Shown here: positions 1 through 5,564 of the stretch, one piece after another
How positions within the stretch are numbered: position 1 is the stretch's first letter
How the letters are laid out: every line of letters starts with the position of its first letter
Origin: Phycisphaerales bacterium
GTDB taxonomy: Bacteria > Planctomycetota > Phycisphaerae > Sedimentisphaerales > Anaerohalosphaeraceae
Direction of reading: 5' to 3'
NCBI GenBank assembly: GCA_003152975.1
Contig: PMBP01000385.1
Coordinates: forward strand, 1 to 8,061
Length of the DNA: 8,061 bases
Translations under genes and position numbers: made by a program
The notes under the pieces: generated by a model
What the model was told of the DNA's origin: nothing
Databases searched by the model: none
What the model saw: the letters and a program-made list of their open reading frames with translations, nothing else

Positions 1-483
1 CGCGATGTCTGCAAAGTTCGCGAAGATGAGGCCCTTTGGCGTGCCGGCCGGGGCTTTGTCGTCCGCGACCTGCCCTGGAGCATCGAAAAGCTGCATAAGC
101 TGCCGCCGTTCGAGTTTGAAAACTGGGCCGTCATCGCCATTGGTGGCGTCGCCAACAAGGCCCAGGTCGGCGATATGGGCATTGACGGCCGCATCTTCCC
201 CGTCTCATCCATACCCCCAAAAAAGGCCGGCGAACTGGACTTCATGGACGCATGGTACCCGATTCAGGTCAAACAAAAGGACAAGGCCGGCCGACCCGAT
301 ATCGACTCCTTTGAGGCCGTCATGACCCGCGAAGACCGCACCAAGGGCTTCTTCATCGCCTTCGACTTCTCCTCCGACGCCCTCACCGAAATCGACGCAT
401 ATTTCCGCAAATCCCACAAGGTCATCATCCCCCTGACTGTCCAATCCATCCTCGACGGCGACCTCGCACAGAAGTTGGCGTAG
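1..483 (+). CDS. C-terminal part of a DNA methyltransferase with a fused Mrr-like restriction-endonuclease domain (5' end outside window)
   Basis: The frame is open from base 1 to a TAG at 481-483, giving 160 residues with no start in the window, so this is the tail of a longer protein. The visible residues resemble the C-terminus of site-specific DNA methyltransferases that carry a PD-(D/E)XK nuclease-type domain. They include a stretch around NKAQVGDMGIDGRI (residues 52-65), then WYPIQVKQKDKAGRPDID (85-102), then an Mrr-like closing segment. The likely metal and catalytic residues are D62 in GIDG and the QVK triad Q89-V90-K91, where Gln replaces the usual Glu as in Mrr-type enzymes. The methylase catalytic motif (D/N/S-PPY/W) would lie upstream and cannot be seen. 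The expected role is adenine or cytosine-N4 methylation coupled to restriction or to modification-dependent cleavage. The gene ends before a repeat and a terminator and converges on dapB. Family is fairly sure; precise specificity is unknown. Confidence 0.68.
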   Translation, partial: RDVCKVREDEALWRAGRGFVVRDLPWSIEKLHKLPPFEFENWAVIAIGGVANKAQVGDMGIDGRIFPVSSIPPKKAGELDFMDAWYPIQVKQKDKAGRPDIDSFEAVMTREDRTKGFFIAFDFSSDALTEIDAYFRKSHKVIIPLTVQSILDGDLAQKLA

Positions 484-503
484 AAAAGAAGTCAAAATCT
501 GCC

Positions 504-547
504 GGCCCGTTGGGCCTGTCTGGATGCCGGCCTTCGCCGGCATGACA
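504..547. repeat. Dispersed palindromic extragenic repeat (MPAKAGIQ type)
   Basis: An 8-bp perfect palindrome, ATGCCGGC (524-531) / GCCGGCAT (536-543) with a CTTC loop, is preceded by a smaller hairpin GGCCC-GTT-GGGCC (504-516) and the linker CTGTCTGG. Read on the minus strand, it encodes the peptide MPAKAGIQ, the hallmark of a REP-like repeat that is scattered between genes in many bacterial genomes. It lies between two convergent genes, the typical place for such repeats. Only one copy is visible here, so its repetitive nature is inferred from the known sequence family. Confidence 0.7.
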
Positions 548-561
548 AAACGAATCAATAA

Positions 562-590
562 CCCCCAACATAAAGTTGGGGGCTTTCATG
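562..590. terminator. Hairpin terminator between convergent genes, probably bidirectional
   Basis: CCCCCAAC (562-569) and GTTGGGGG (575-582) form a perfect 8-bp stem with an ATAAA loop. On the plus strand it is followed by CTTTC, and on the minus strand by TTATT, so both U-tracts are short. It sits 79 bases after the methyltransferase stop and 44 bases after the dapB stop (minus strand), so it could end both transcripts. Confidence 0.6.
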
Positions 591-626
591 TTGGCTCATG
601 AAGGACAAAGGGCATTGGAGGGGTAG

Positions 627-1424
627 CTATGCGATGCCGAGGCATTCGGCCATGGAGTACATTCCGGGCTGCTTGCCGGTCAGCCAGAGGGCGGCGCGGA
701 GGGCGCCGCGAACGAAGTTGTCGCGGTTGTGGGCGGAATGTTCGATGCGAACGGTTTCGCCGAGGGTGCTGAAGATCACCGAATGCTCGCCGGTGATATC
801 TCCGGCGCGGATGGCGTGCATCCCGATGGTCCCCTGGGTTCGCAGGGTCTCTTTGCCGACGCGGCCGTGAACTAAGCAATTCGGAAACGACCGGCCCGTG
901 GCCTTACAGACGGCCGAGGCCAGGGACATCGCCGAACCGCTGGGCGAATCCTTCTTGAAGCGGTGATGTTGCTCGACGATTTCGATATCGTACTCCTTGC
1001 CGAGCATGGCGGCCACTTTGCCGACGACATGGAACAGGACATTCATCCCGACGCTCATGTTGGTGCCGTAAATGACCGGGATATGTTCGGCCGCCCGGCG
1101 AAGCTGTGCCTGGTGGTCGGTCGTCAGGCCGGTGGTGCCCATCACCAGGCCGACATTGTTATCGACGCAGAAGTCGATGTCATGTTCGGCGGCCTCGGGG
1201 AGGGAAAAGTCGATCATCACATCGGCGGTGTCGTTGTGGCTGTGCTGCAAAACGATATTCAGCTCGCCGATCCCGGCAACCAGCCCGGCATCCTTGCCCA
1301 GATCCGGGTGATCCTGCCGCTCCAGGGCGGCCACGATGGTAAAATCCCTGCTTTCGGCGGCCAAAGCCAGGATGCGCTTGCCCATCCGCCCGGCGGCCCC
1401 GCTGACGATTAACGACGGTTTCAT
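627..1424 (-). CDS. dapB: 4-hydroxy-tetrahydrodipicolinate reductase DapB
   Basis: Cytoplasmic NAD(P)H-dependent reductase of the diaminopimelate/lysine pathway. It reduces 4-hydroxy-tetrahydrodipicolinate to tetrahydrodipicolinate for lysine and peptidoglycan. The protein has 265 residues, normal for the family. An N-terminal Rossmann fold shows GAAGRMG (9-15) and the MGTTG turn (95-99). The C-terminal substrate domain shows HHRFKKDSPSGSA (153-165), matching the family signature HHxxKxDxPSGTA with catalytic His and Lys. It also has GTIGMHAIRAGDITGEHSVIF-like sequence near 198-218 and the closing RDNFVRGALRAALWL (234-248). The ATG at 1424 is chosen because it has GGAG six bases upstream and begins directly with the Rossmann beta strand. 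An in-frame TTG at 1448 would add eight unneeded residues. It is monocistronic here: it converges on the methyltransferase and diverges from the lipoprotein gene. Identity is very secure. Confidence 0.96.
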   Translation of the reverse strand: MKPSLIVSGAAGRMGKRILALAAESRDFTIVAALERQDHPDLGKDAGLVAGIGELNIVLQHSHNDTADVMIDFSLPEAAEHDIDFCVDNNVGLVMGTTGLTTDHQAQLRRAAEHIPVIYGTNMSVGMNVLFHVVGKVAAMLGKEYDIEIVEQHHRFKKDSPSGSAMSLASAVCKATGRSFPNCLVHGRVGKETLRTQGTIGMHAIRAGDITGEHSVIFSTLGETVRIEHSAHNRDNFVRGALRAALWLTGKQPGMYSMAECLGIA

Positions 1425-1471
1425 CAAAATCTCCGATTTCGAGTGCAATTTTTTGGCCAGTTCGTGCGTCT

Positions 1472-1499
1472 ATCATAATAACTGGCCGCGGGAATACAA
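1472..1499 (-). promoter_or_regulatory. Possible sigma70-type promoter for dapB
   Basis: On the minus strand, TATGAT (1472-1477, five of six matches to the -10 consensus) lies 16 bases from TTGTAT (1494-1499, a weak -35). This would start transcription about 40 bases before the dapB ATG. The -35 match is poor, so this is only a plausible candidate. Confidence 0.35.
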
Positions 1500-1533
1500 T
1501 CCCATTCCACAGGAGAATCCGGGAAATCGGGAC

Positions 1534-1561
1534 TTGACAACCCCTGCGGATCAGGTATAGT
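1534..1561 (+). promoter_or_regulatory. Sigma70-type promoter of the glycine-zipper lipoprotein gene
   Basis: A perfect -35 TTGACA (1534-1539) is followed after 16 bases by TATAGT (1556-1561, five of six). The expected transcript start is near 1568, leaving a 5' UTR of about 46 bases with an AAAGGA ribosome site (1599-1604) before the ATG at 1614. The match is strong enough to suggest high constitutive expression. Confidence 0.75.
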
Positions 1562-1613
1562 TTATGGTTTGAAGCCAGAGGCATACATTGCCCTTTTGAA
1601 AGGAAAATTAGAG

Positions 1614-2036
1614 ATGTTGAAGACCATTATTACCGCAGCAATGACTGTTTGTGTGGGATTGGGAATCTTGGTTATGTCCGGTTGCGAATCGGATGCGCAA
1701 ACCGGAGCCCTGATCGGAACCGCCGCAGGCGCCGGCATTGGGCAAGCGATCGGCCGCAATACAACAGGCACCCTGATTGGCGCAGGAGTGGGCGCCGCGG
1801 GCGGTTATCTCCTCGGAAACGAGTCCGATAAGAACAAGACCAAGGAGAAGAACCAGTCGCAAATGTCCCAGATCCAGGCAGAGCAGAACACCGTCACCGT
1901 CTGGATCACCAACACCAACGGATCCAAGGTCCCCGTCAAGCTCCGTAAGGACGGCCCCAACTTTATCGGACCCCGCGGCGAAATCTACCAGAATATGCCC
2001 TCCGAAGAGAGTCTCAAGATGGTGTACGGCTTTTAG
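1614..2036 (+). CDS. Small glycine-zipper lipoprotein
   Basis: A 140-residue protein with a lipoprotein signal peptide: a Lys-bearing start, a hydrophobic stretch (residues 4-20), then the lipobox MSGC with C24 as the predicted lipidated residue. The mature part begins with a glycine zipper (about 31-68) rich in GxxxG-type spacing, as in GALIGTAAGAGIG and GTLIGAGVGAAGG, which in related proteins inserts in or packs on membranes. A short charged Lys/Glu/Gln linker (69-90) leads to a compact C-terminal domain (about 91-140). That domain begins TVTVWITNTNGSKVPVKL and ends near MVYGF. I recognise the architecture but not a specific function; a structural or envelope-stress role is only an inference. 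The ATG at 1614 is favoured over an upstream in-frame TTG at 1569, because it has a good ribosome site and the earlier codon falls at the predicted transcript start. It is a single-gene unit, bounded by its own promoter and two terminators. Confidence 0.85.
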   Translation: MLKTIITAAMTVCVGLGILVMSGCESDAQTGALIGTAAGAGIGQAIGRNTTGTLIGAGVGAAGGYLLGNESDKNKTKEKNQSQMSQIQAEQNTVTVWITNTNGSKVPVKLRKDGPNFIGPRGEIYQNMPSEESLKMVYGF

Positions 2037-2042
2037 GTTGTC

Positions 2043-2068
2043 CGGCGGGGTGACCCCCTGCCGTTTTT
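2043..2068 (+). terminator. Rho-independent terminator after the lipoprotein gene
   Basis: A GC-rich stem CGGCGGGG (2043-2050) pairs with CCCC (2054-2057) and GCCG (2060-2063) across a TGA loop with a small bulge, followed by TTTTT. It starts seven bases after the stop codon, the usual position. Confidence 0.8.
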
Positions 2069-2084
2069 CAATCCGTCATCCTAC

Positions 2085-2122
2085 GACAGACAGGTCCCGG
2101 ACCTGTCTGTCTTTTGGTTTTT
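2085..2122 (+). terminator. Second, long-stem terminator in tandem
   Basis: GACAGACAGGT (2085-2095) and ACCTGTCTGTC (2101-2111) form an 11-bp perfect stem, with the loop CCCGG able to extend pairing further. TTTTGGTTTTT follows. It would back up the first terminator and insulate rpmE from read-through. The symmetry is so perfect that it could also be a copy of a small dispersed palindrome. Confidence 0.7.
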
Positions 2123-2141
2123 GGCCGGGATCGGTCCAAGC

Positions 2142-2163
2142 GGGAAAATTTCCGAAATTTCCC
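2142..2163 (+). promoter_or_regulatory. AT-tract inverted repeat just upstream of the rpmE -35, possible UP element or operator
   Basis: GGGAAAATTT (2142-2151) and AAATTTCCC (2155-2163) form a near-perfect inverted repeat with one extra A, separated by CCG. It occupies about -37 to -57 relative to the predicted start (near 2199). That is where UP elements contact the RNA polymerase alpha subunit, and the A/T tracts fit that role. A repressor operator is the alternative. Confidence 0.4.
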
Positions 2164-2164
2164 C

Positions 2165-2192
2165 TTGAATTCTTCCCGGAGGTGGGTATAAT
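2165..2192 (+). promoter_or_regulatory. Sigma70-type promoter of rpmE
   Basis: TTGAAT (2165-2170, a good -35) is followed after 16 bases by a perfect TATAAT (2187-2192). The predicted start near 2199 leaves a short leader of about 36 bases with GGAG (2223-2226), eight bases before the rpmE ATG. Confidence 0.8.
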
Positions 2193-2234
2193 TTAGGTTT
2201 TTCAGGTATTCGTAAAGTTCTTGGAGTTAAGACA

Positions 2235-2459
2235 ATGAAGAAAGATATTCATCCGAATTATCAAGTGGTCAAGGTCCATTGCGGATGCGGGAACACCTTT
2301 GAGACCCGCAGCACCGTCAAGGAAATCCACGCCGACATCTGTTCAATGTGCCATCCATTCTTCACGGGCAAGCAGAAGTTCATGGATACGGCCGGCCGAA
2401 TCGAGCGGTTCCAGAAGAAGTACGGCACCGATTACATGAAGAAACAGCACGAGAAGTAG
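2235..2459 (+). CDS. rpmE: 50S ribosomal protein L31, zinc-binding type
   Basis: L31 forms part of the bridge between the ribosomal subunits. The 74-residue protein opens with [10 protein letters not shown] and contains the conserved CHPFFTGKQ block (39-47), both diagnostic of the bacterial type-A L31. The four zinc ligands C16, C18, C36 and C39 are all present, so this is the zinc-containing C+ form rather than the zinc-free paralogue made under zinc starvation. The RF-K-Y closing motif (here RFQKKYG) is followed by a short basic tail. The ATG has a GGAG eight bases upstream and its own strong promoter. The gene precedes prfA, an order seen in many bacteria, although a hairpin with a U-tract lies between them. 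Confidence 0.96.
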   Translation: MKKDIHPNYQVVKVHCGCGNTFETRSTVKEIHADICSMCHPFFTGKQKFMDTAGRIERFQKKYGTDYMKKQHEK

Positions 2460-2478
2460 CTCCCTCTGACAACCCTGT

Positions 2479-2530
2479 TGCGCTGCTGGTCGTAATTGTA
2501 CGAATTATGTATTGGCAGCGTATTTTTTTT
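2479..2530 (+). terminator. U-tracted hairpin between rpmE and prfA, terminator or attenuator
   Basis: An outer stem CGCTGC (2481-2486) / GCAGCG (2515-2520) encloses, across an internal loop, an inner stem CGTAATT (2491-2497) / AATTATG (2503-2509, one G-U) with a GTACG loop. A run of eight T (2523-2530) follows almost at once. This has the form of an intrinsic terminator for rpmE. I see no convincing promoter in the 49 bases left before prfA, so partial read-through (attenuation) may set the rpmE:prfA ratio. Confidence 0.55.
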
Positions 2531-2579
2531 GCTATGGCAGGCCTCAAACATCGTACCGGCCGGCTCGTTGGATAGACCC

Positions 2580-3668
2580 ATGCAGCAGACACAGGATCCC
2601 GTCATCGCCAAGCTCGAACAGATCGAGGGCCGCTTCGTCGAAATCGAACGGCAGATCCTCGACCCGGCCGTGTCCTGCGATCCGGTCAAAGTCATCCCCC
2701 TGAGCAAGGAACAGGGCAAACTCCGCCTCACTGTCGAGCGGTTCCGCGAGTACCGCAAATGCCTCACGGAAATCGAACAGGCCCAGCAGATGGAAGCCGA
2801 CGGGAGTGGCGACCCCGAACTACGGCAGATGGCCCGCGAGGAATTGGGCCGACTGACCCCGCTCAAGACCCGCCTCTACGAAGAGATCCGCGATTCCCTG
2901 GTCATGTCCGACGATTCGGCCATCGCATCGATCATTCTCGAAGTCCGGGCCGGCACCGGCGGCGAAGAAGCCGCCCTGTTTGCCCGCGACCTGTACAACA
3001 TGTACACCCGCTACGCCGAGGCCCAGGGCTGGAAAATCGAACTGCTGGCCCACAGTCCCAGCGACATGGGCGGTTTTCGCGAAGTTGTCCTCAATGTCTC
3101 CGGACCCGGCGTGTGGACACACCTCGGTTACGAAGGCGGCGGCCATCGCGTCCAGCGGGTACCGGAAACCGAGGCCCAGGGCCGCATCCATACCTCGGCG
3201 GCGACGGTGGCGGTTCTGCCCGAACCCGAAGAGGTCGATGTCTATATCAAACCCGAAGATGTCGTCGAGCAGGTCTGCCGATCCGGCGGCGCCGGCGGCC
3301 AGAATGTCAACAAGGTCAACAGCGCCATTCGGCTTGAACACCTTCCCACCGGAATCACCGTCAGCATGCGGGACGAACGCAGCCAGCACAAGAACCGCGC
3401 CAAGGCCTGGCGGATCCTTCGCAGCCGGATCTTCGATCTCCAGCAGGGGAAGATCAACGCCGAACGCGACCAGAACCGCAAAACGATGATCGGCTCCGGC
3501 GACCGCTCCCAGCGGATCCGGACCTACAACTTCCCGCAGAACCGCGTGACGGACCACCGGATCAATGTCTCGCTGTACAGTCTCGATAAGTTCATCCTCG
3601 GCGCGATGGACGAAATGGTCAAAGCCCTGATGGACTATGACAAACAGCAGCGGCTGGCCAATCTATAA
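2580..3668 (+). CDS. prfA: Peptide chain release factor 1 (RF1)
   Basis: RF1 reads UAA and UAG stop codons and triggers peptide release on the ribosome. The protein has 362 residues, the usual size. An N-terminal helical domain (about 1-110) is followed by the family block EVRAGTGGEEAALFARDL (121-138). Then comes the stop-codon recognition PxT tripeptide, here P195-E196-T197 within RVPETEAQGRIHTS. The peptidyl-transferase loop GGQ is at 239-241, inside RSGGAGGQNVNK. DERSQHKNRAKAW (265-277) and the C-terminal YNFPQNRVTDHRI (316-328) also match RF1. The ATG at 2580 begins the standard RF1 N-terminus but has only a weak GGA-containing ribosome site. An in-frame TTG at 2496 lies inside the upstream hairpin and would add 28 unconserved residues. 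prmC (hemK), the GGQ methylase gene that often follows prfA, does not follow here. Confidence 0.96.
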   Translation: MQQTQDPVIAKLEQIEGRFVEIERQILDPAVSCDPVKVIPLSKEQGKLRLTVERFREYRKCLTEIEQAQQMEADGSGDPELRQMAREELGRLTPLKTRLYEEIRDSLVMSDDSAIASIILEVRAGTGGEEAALFARDLYNMYTRYAEAQGWKIELLAHSPSDMGGFREVVLNVSGPGVWTHLGYEGGGHRVQRVPETEAQGRIHTSAATVAVLPEPEEVDVYIKPEDVVEQVCRSGGAGGQNVNKVNSAIRLEHLPTGITVSMRDERSQHKNRAKAWRILRSRIFDLQQGKINAERDQNRKTMIGSGDRSQRIRTYNFPQNRVTDHRINVSLYSLDKFILGAMDEMVKALMDYDKQQRLANL

Positions 3669-3719
3669 AGGATAAAATCACTACTCGATGGATGGATTCC
3701 ATCGGATCGGGAGACAGGG

Positions 3720-4832
3720 ATGATCGTTGTCGTAACCGGCATGGTGGGTATCGACAAAAAGCCGTACTTGCAGGCGGTGTGCGATATGGCGCACAGCCGC
3801 GGGCGCCGGATCGAACTGTGTAACCTCGGCGACATGATGTATGCCGAAGCCCCCGACATCGCCCCCGGCCGGATTCTGGATATCCCCCTCAAACGTCTGC
3901 ACGGCCTGCGGCGAAGCGTCATGAAGGATATCCTTTCCCGCGCCCGCGGCGGGGCCGATCTGATCCTCAACACGCACGCGACCTTCCGCTGGCGGCACGG
4001 CCTGTTCCCCGCCTTCGACTTCGACCAGACCCGCCGCCTCCACGCCGACCTGTTCGTCTGCATGGTCGATAGCATCGAGCCCCTGCATGTGCGGCTCAGC
4101 CGCCAGCACCCGATGCGCCACTCGCTCAAGGATCTGCTGGTCTGGCGTGAAGAGGAGATTCTCGCTACCGAAATGATGCAACGGGGCAGCAACGACAAGG
4201 CGCCGTTCTTCTGCGTCTCGCGCGGACCCGGCGACGGAACCGTCGAATCCTTCTATCGGCTGCTCTTTGAGCCGTCGCGAAAGAAGGCCTACCTGAGTTT
4301 TCCCATGACTCATGTCATGCACCTGCCGCAGGTCATCCGCCAAATCGAGGACTTCCGCGCCACGATCAAACGGCAGATGATCTGCTTTGATCCCGGCGAT
4401 CTGGAGGAGGCGTACCTGCCCTGCTATGCCCAGGAAGCCATCTCCGCCGGACGCCAGGCGATTGAAGTGACTGCCCTGGGCCAGAGGGTTTCTTTCGACG
4501 CCCGCGAAATCCTCTCCATCGAAGCCGACATCAACAGCCAGATCTACGCCCGCGACTTCGCCCTTATCGACCAATCGGACATGATCGTCAGTTTCATCCC
4601 CGCCCTGCCGGACGGGGCCGCGGCCGTCTCCAGCGGCGTCGAACGCGAACTGCAACACGCCCACGAGGCCGCCAAGGAAGTCTTCGTCATCTGGCAGGCG
4701 CTCCGCAATCCGTCGGTCTTCGTCACCCAGACCGCAACGAAGGTCTTTCGCGGCCTGCCGGAAGCGATCGACTATTTTGAGCAACGATTCCCGGTTCCAG
4801 CCCAAACCAGCGTCGCCGGAGAACAACGATGA
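3720..4832 (+). CDS. Two-domain protein: AdkA-like P-loop domain fused to nucleoside 2-deoxyribosyltransferase-like domain
   Basis: A 370-residue soluble protein. Residues 1-185 resemble archaeal adenylate kinase (AdkA): MIVVVTGMVGIDKK at the P-loop, NLGDMMYAEA (35-44) and THATFRWRHGLFPAFD (85-100) at the Walker-B-like region, then HADLFVCMVDS. The P-loop is degenerate (G7xxG10xDKK), lacking the third Gly and the Ser/Thr of GxxGxGK[ST]. Residues 189-345 look like the nucleoside 2-deoxyribosyltransferase fold: AYLSFPMTHV (190-199), RDFALIDQSDMIV (278-290) and the ERELQHA segment (308-314). D279, D298 and E310 fall at positions comparable to the catalytic residues of that family. The GGGAG (3709-3713) is six bases before the ATG. 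The gene lies 51 bases after prfA, and its stop overlaps the deoC start (ATGA). This points to nucleotide or deoxynucleoside metabolism, but activity is unproven. The domain calls are motif-based and moderately sure. Confidence 0.6.
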   Translation: MIVVVTGMVGIDKKPYLQAVCDMAHSRGRRIELCNLGDMMYAEAPDIAPGRILDIPLKRLHGLRRSVMKDILSRARGGADLILNTHATFRWRHGLFPAFDFDQTRRLHADLFVCMVDSIEPLHVRLSRQHPMRHSLKDLLVWREEEILATEMMQRGSNDKAPFFCVSRGPGDGTVESFYRLLFEPSRKKAYLSFPMTHVMHLPQVIRQIEDFRATIKRQMICFDPGDLEEAYLPCYAQEAISAGRQAIEVTALGQRVSFDAREILSIEADINSQIYARDFALIDQSDMIVSFIPALPDGAAAVSSGVERELQHAHEAAKEVFVIWQALRNPSVFVTQTATKVFRGLPEAIDYFEQRFPVPAQTSVAGEQR

Positions 4833-5551
4833 TCCCGCAGACCGCAACCGAACTGGCGCACTATTTCGACCATACGCTGCTGTCGGCCTCAGTGACTTCG
4901 GCCGACATCCAGAAACTCTGCGACGAGGCGGCGAAGTATCACTTCGCGACCGTCTGCGTCAACCCGCGATGGATTCCGCTGACCTCCGATCTCCTCCACG
5001 GCAAAGGGGTCGGCGTTTGTTCGGTCGTCGGTTTTCCGCTGGGGGCCGAGCTGCCGCGGATCAAGGCCATCGAGGCCGAGGCCGCGATGATGGCCGGGGC
5101 CGACGAGATCGACATGGTCGCCGACCTGGCCGCGATCCTTGAGGGCGATGGGGATCGCTTGAGTCAGGAAATGGCCGCGGTCCTGAAGGTCTGCCGATCG
5201 ATACGGCCGGCCGTCCCGCTGAAGGTGATCGTCGAATCCGCCGCGCTGACCGAAGCGCAACTGGCCTTCGTCTGCCAGATCGCCGCCCGGGTCGGCGTCG
5301 ATTTCCTCAAGACCAGCACCGGCCTTCATCCCGCCGGCGGCGCGACCGTCGAGGCCGTCCGCTTCATGGCCGCAGCCGCCCCCAAATGCCGCATCAAGGC
5401 CGCCGGAGGCATCCGCACCGTCGAACAGGCCCTGGCCATGATTGACGCCGGCGCAACCCGCATCGGCTCCTCGGCCTGCGTTCAGATCGTCCAGGCCTTC
5501 GATTCCCATCGCGCCGATGATTCCACTCCGACACCAACCGCATCAAGCTAA
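4829..5551 (+). CDS. deoC: Deoxyribose-phosphate aldolase DeoC (DERA)
   Basis: A class I aldolase with a TIM-barrel fold that splits 2-deoxyribose 5-phosphate into acetaldehyde and glyceraldehyde 3-phosphate, the last step in deoxynucleoside breakdown. The 240-residue protein shows FDHTLL (13-18), VCVNP (42-46), VVGFPLG (66-72) and ADEIDMV (91-97). Schiff-base lysine K161 lies in FLKTSTGLHPAGG, the second lysine K190 in RIKAAGGIRT, and catalytic D95 in DEIDMV, so all three active-site residues are present. The last dozen residues are a Thr/Ser/Pro-rich tail beyond the barrel. GGAG (4818-4821) stands seven bases before the ATG, which overlaps the upstream stop as ATGA, suggesting translational coupling to the two-domain protein. 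Identity is very secure. Confidence 0.95.
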   Translation: MIPQTATELAHYFDHTLLSASVTSADIQKLCDEAAKYHFATVCVNPRWIPLTSDLLHGKGVGVCSVVGFPLGAELPRIKAIEAEAAMMAGADEIDMVADLAAILEGDGDRLSQEMAAVLKVCRSIRPAVPLKVIVESAALTEAQLAFVCQIAARVGVDFLKTSTGLHPAGGATVEAVRFMAAAAPKCRIKAAGGIRTVEQALAMIDAGATRIGSSACVQIVQAFDSHRADDSTPTPTASS

Positions 5552-5564
5552 TCGGAGAACACCC

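Noticed and set aside
205..558. Minus-strand frame beginning MPAKAGIQ
   Set aside because: The start is the translated dispersed repeat and the rest is antisense to the methyltransferase tail.
484..626. Possible small gene in the gap before dapB
   Set aside because: Only the repeat and the terminator hairpin are seen; no start with a ribosome site leads a plausible coding frame.
963..1412. 149-residue plus-strand open frame opposite dapB
   Set aside because: dapB is certain on the other strand; this frame is its antisense mirror.
2496..2579. Upstream TTG start extending RF1 by 28 residues
   Set aside because: It falls within the hairpin and T-tract, lacks a ribosome site, and the added residues do not match RF1 N-termini.
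2820..3557. 245-residue minus-strand open frame opposite prfA
   Set aside because: It mirrors a certain RF1 gene and shows no recognisable domain or ribosome site.
3686..3704. Small hairpin CGATGG/CCATCG between prfA and the two-domain gene
   Set aside because: The stem is six base pairs with no following T-tract, so it is not a credible terminator; it may be chance.
3681..4847. 388-residue open frame on the minus strand opposite the two-domain gene
   Set aside because: It is a high-GC antisense shadow with low-complexity Asp/Gly/Val composition and no family motifs, while the plus strand carries motifs, a ribosome site and coupling.
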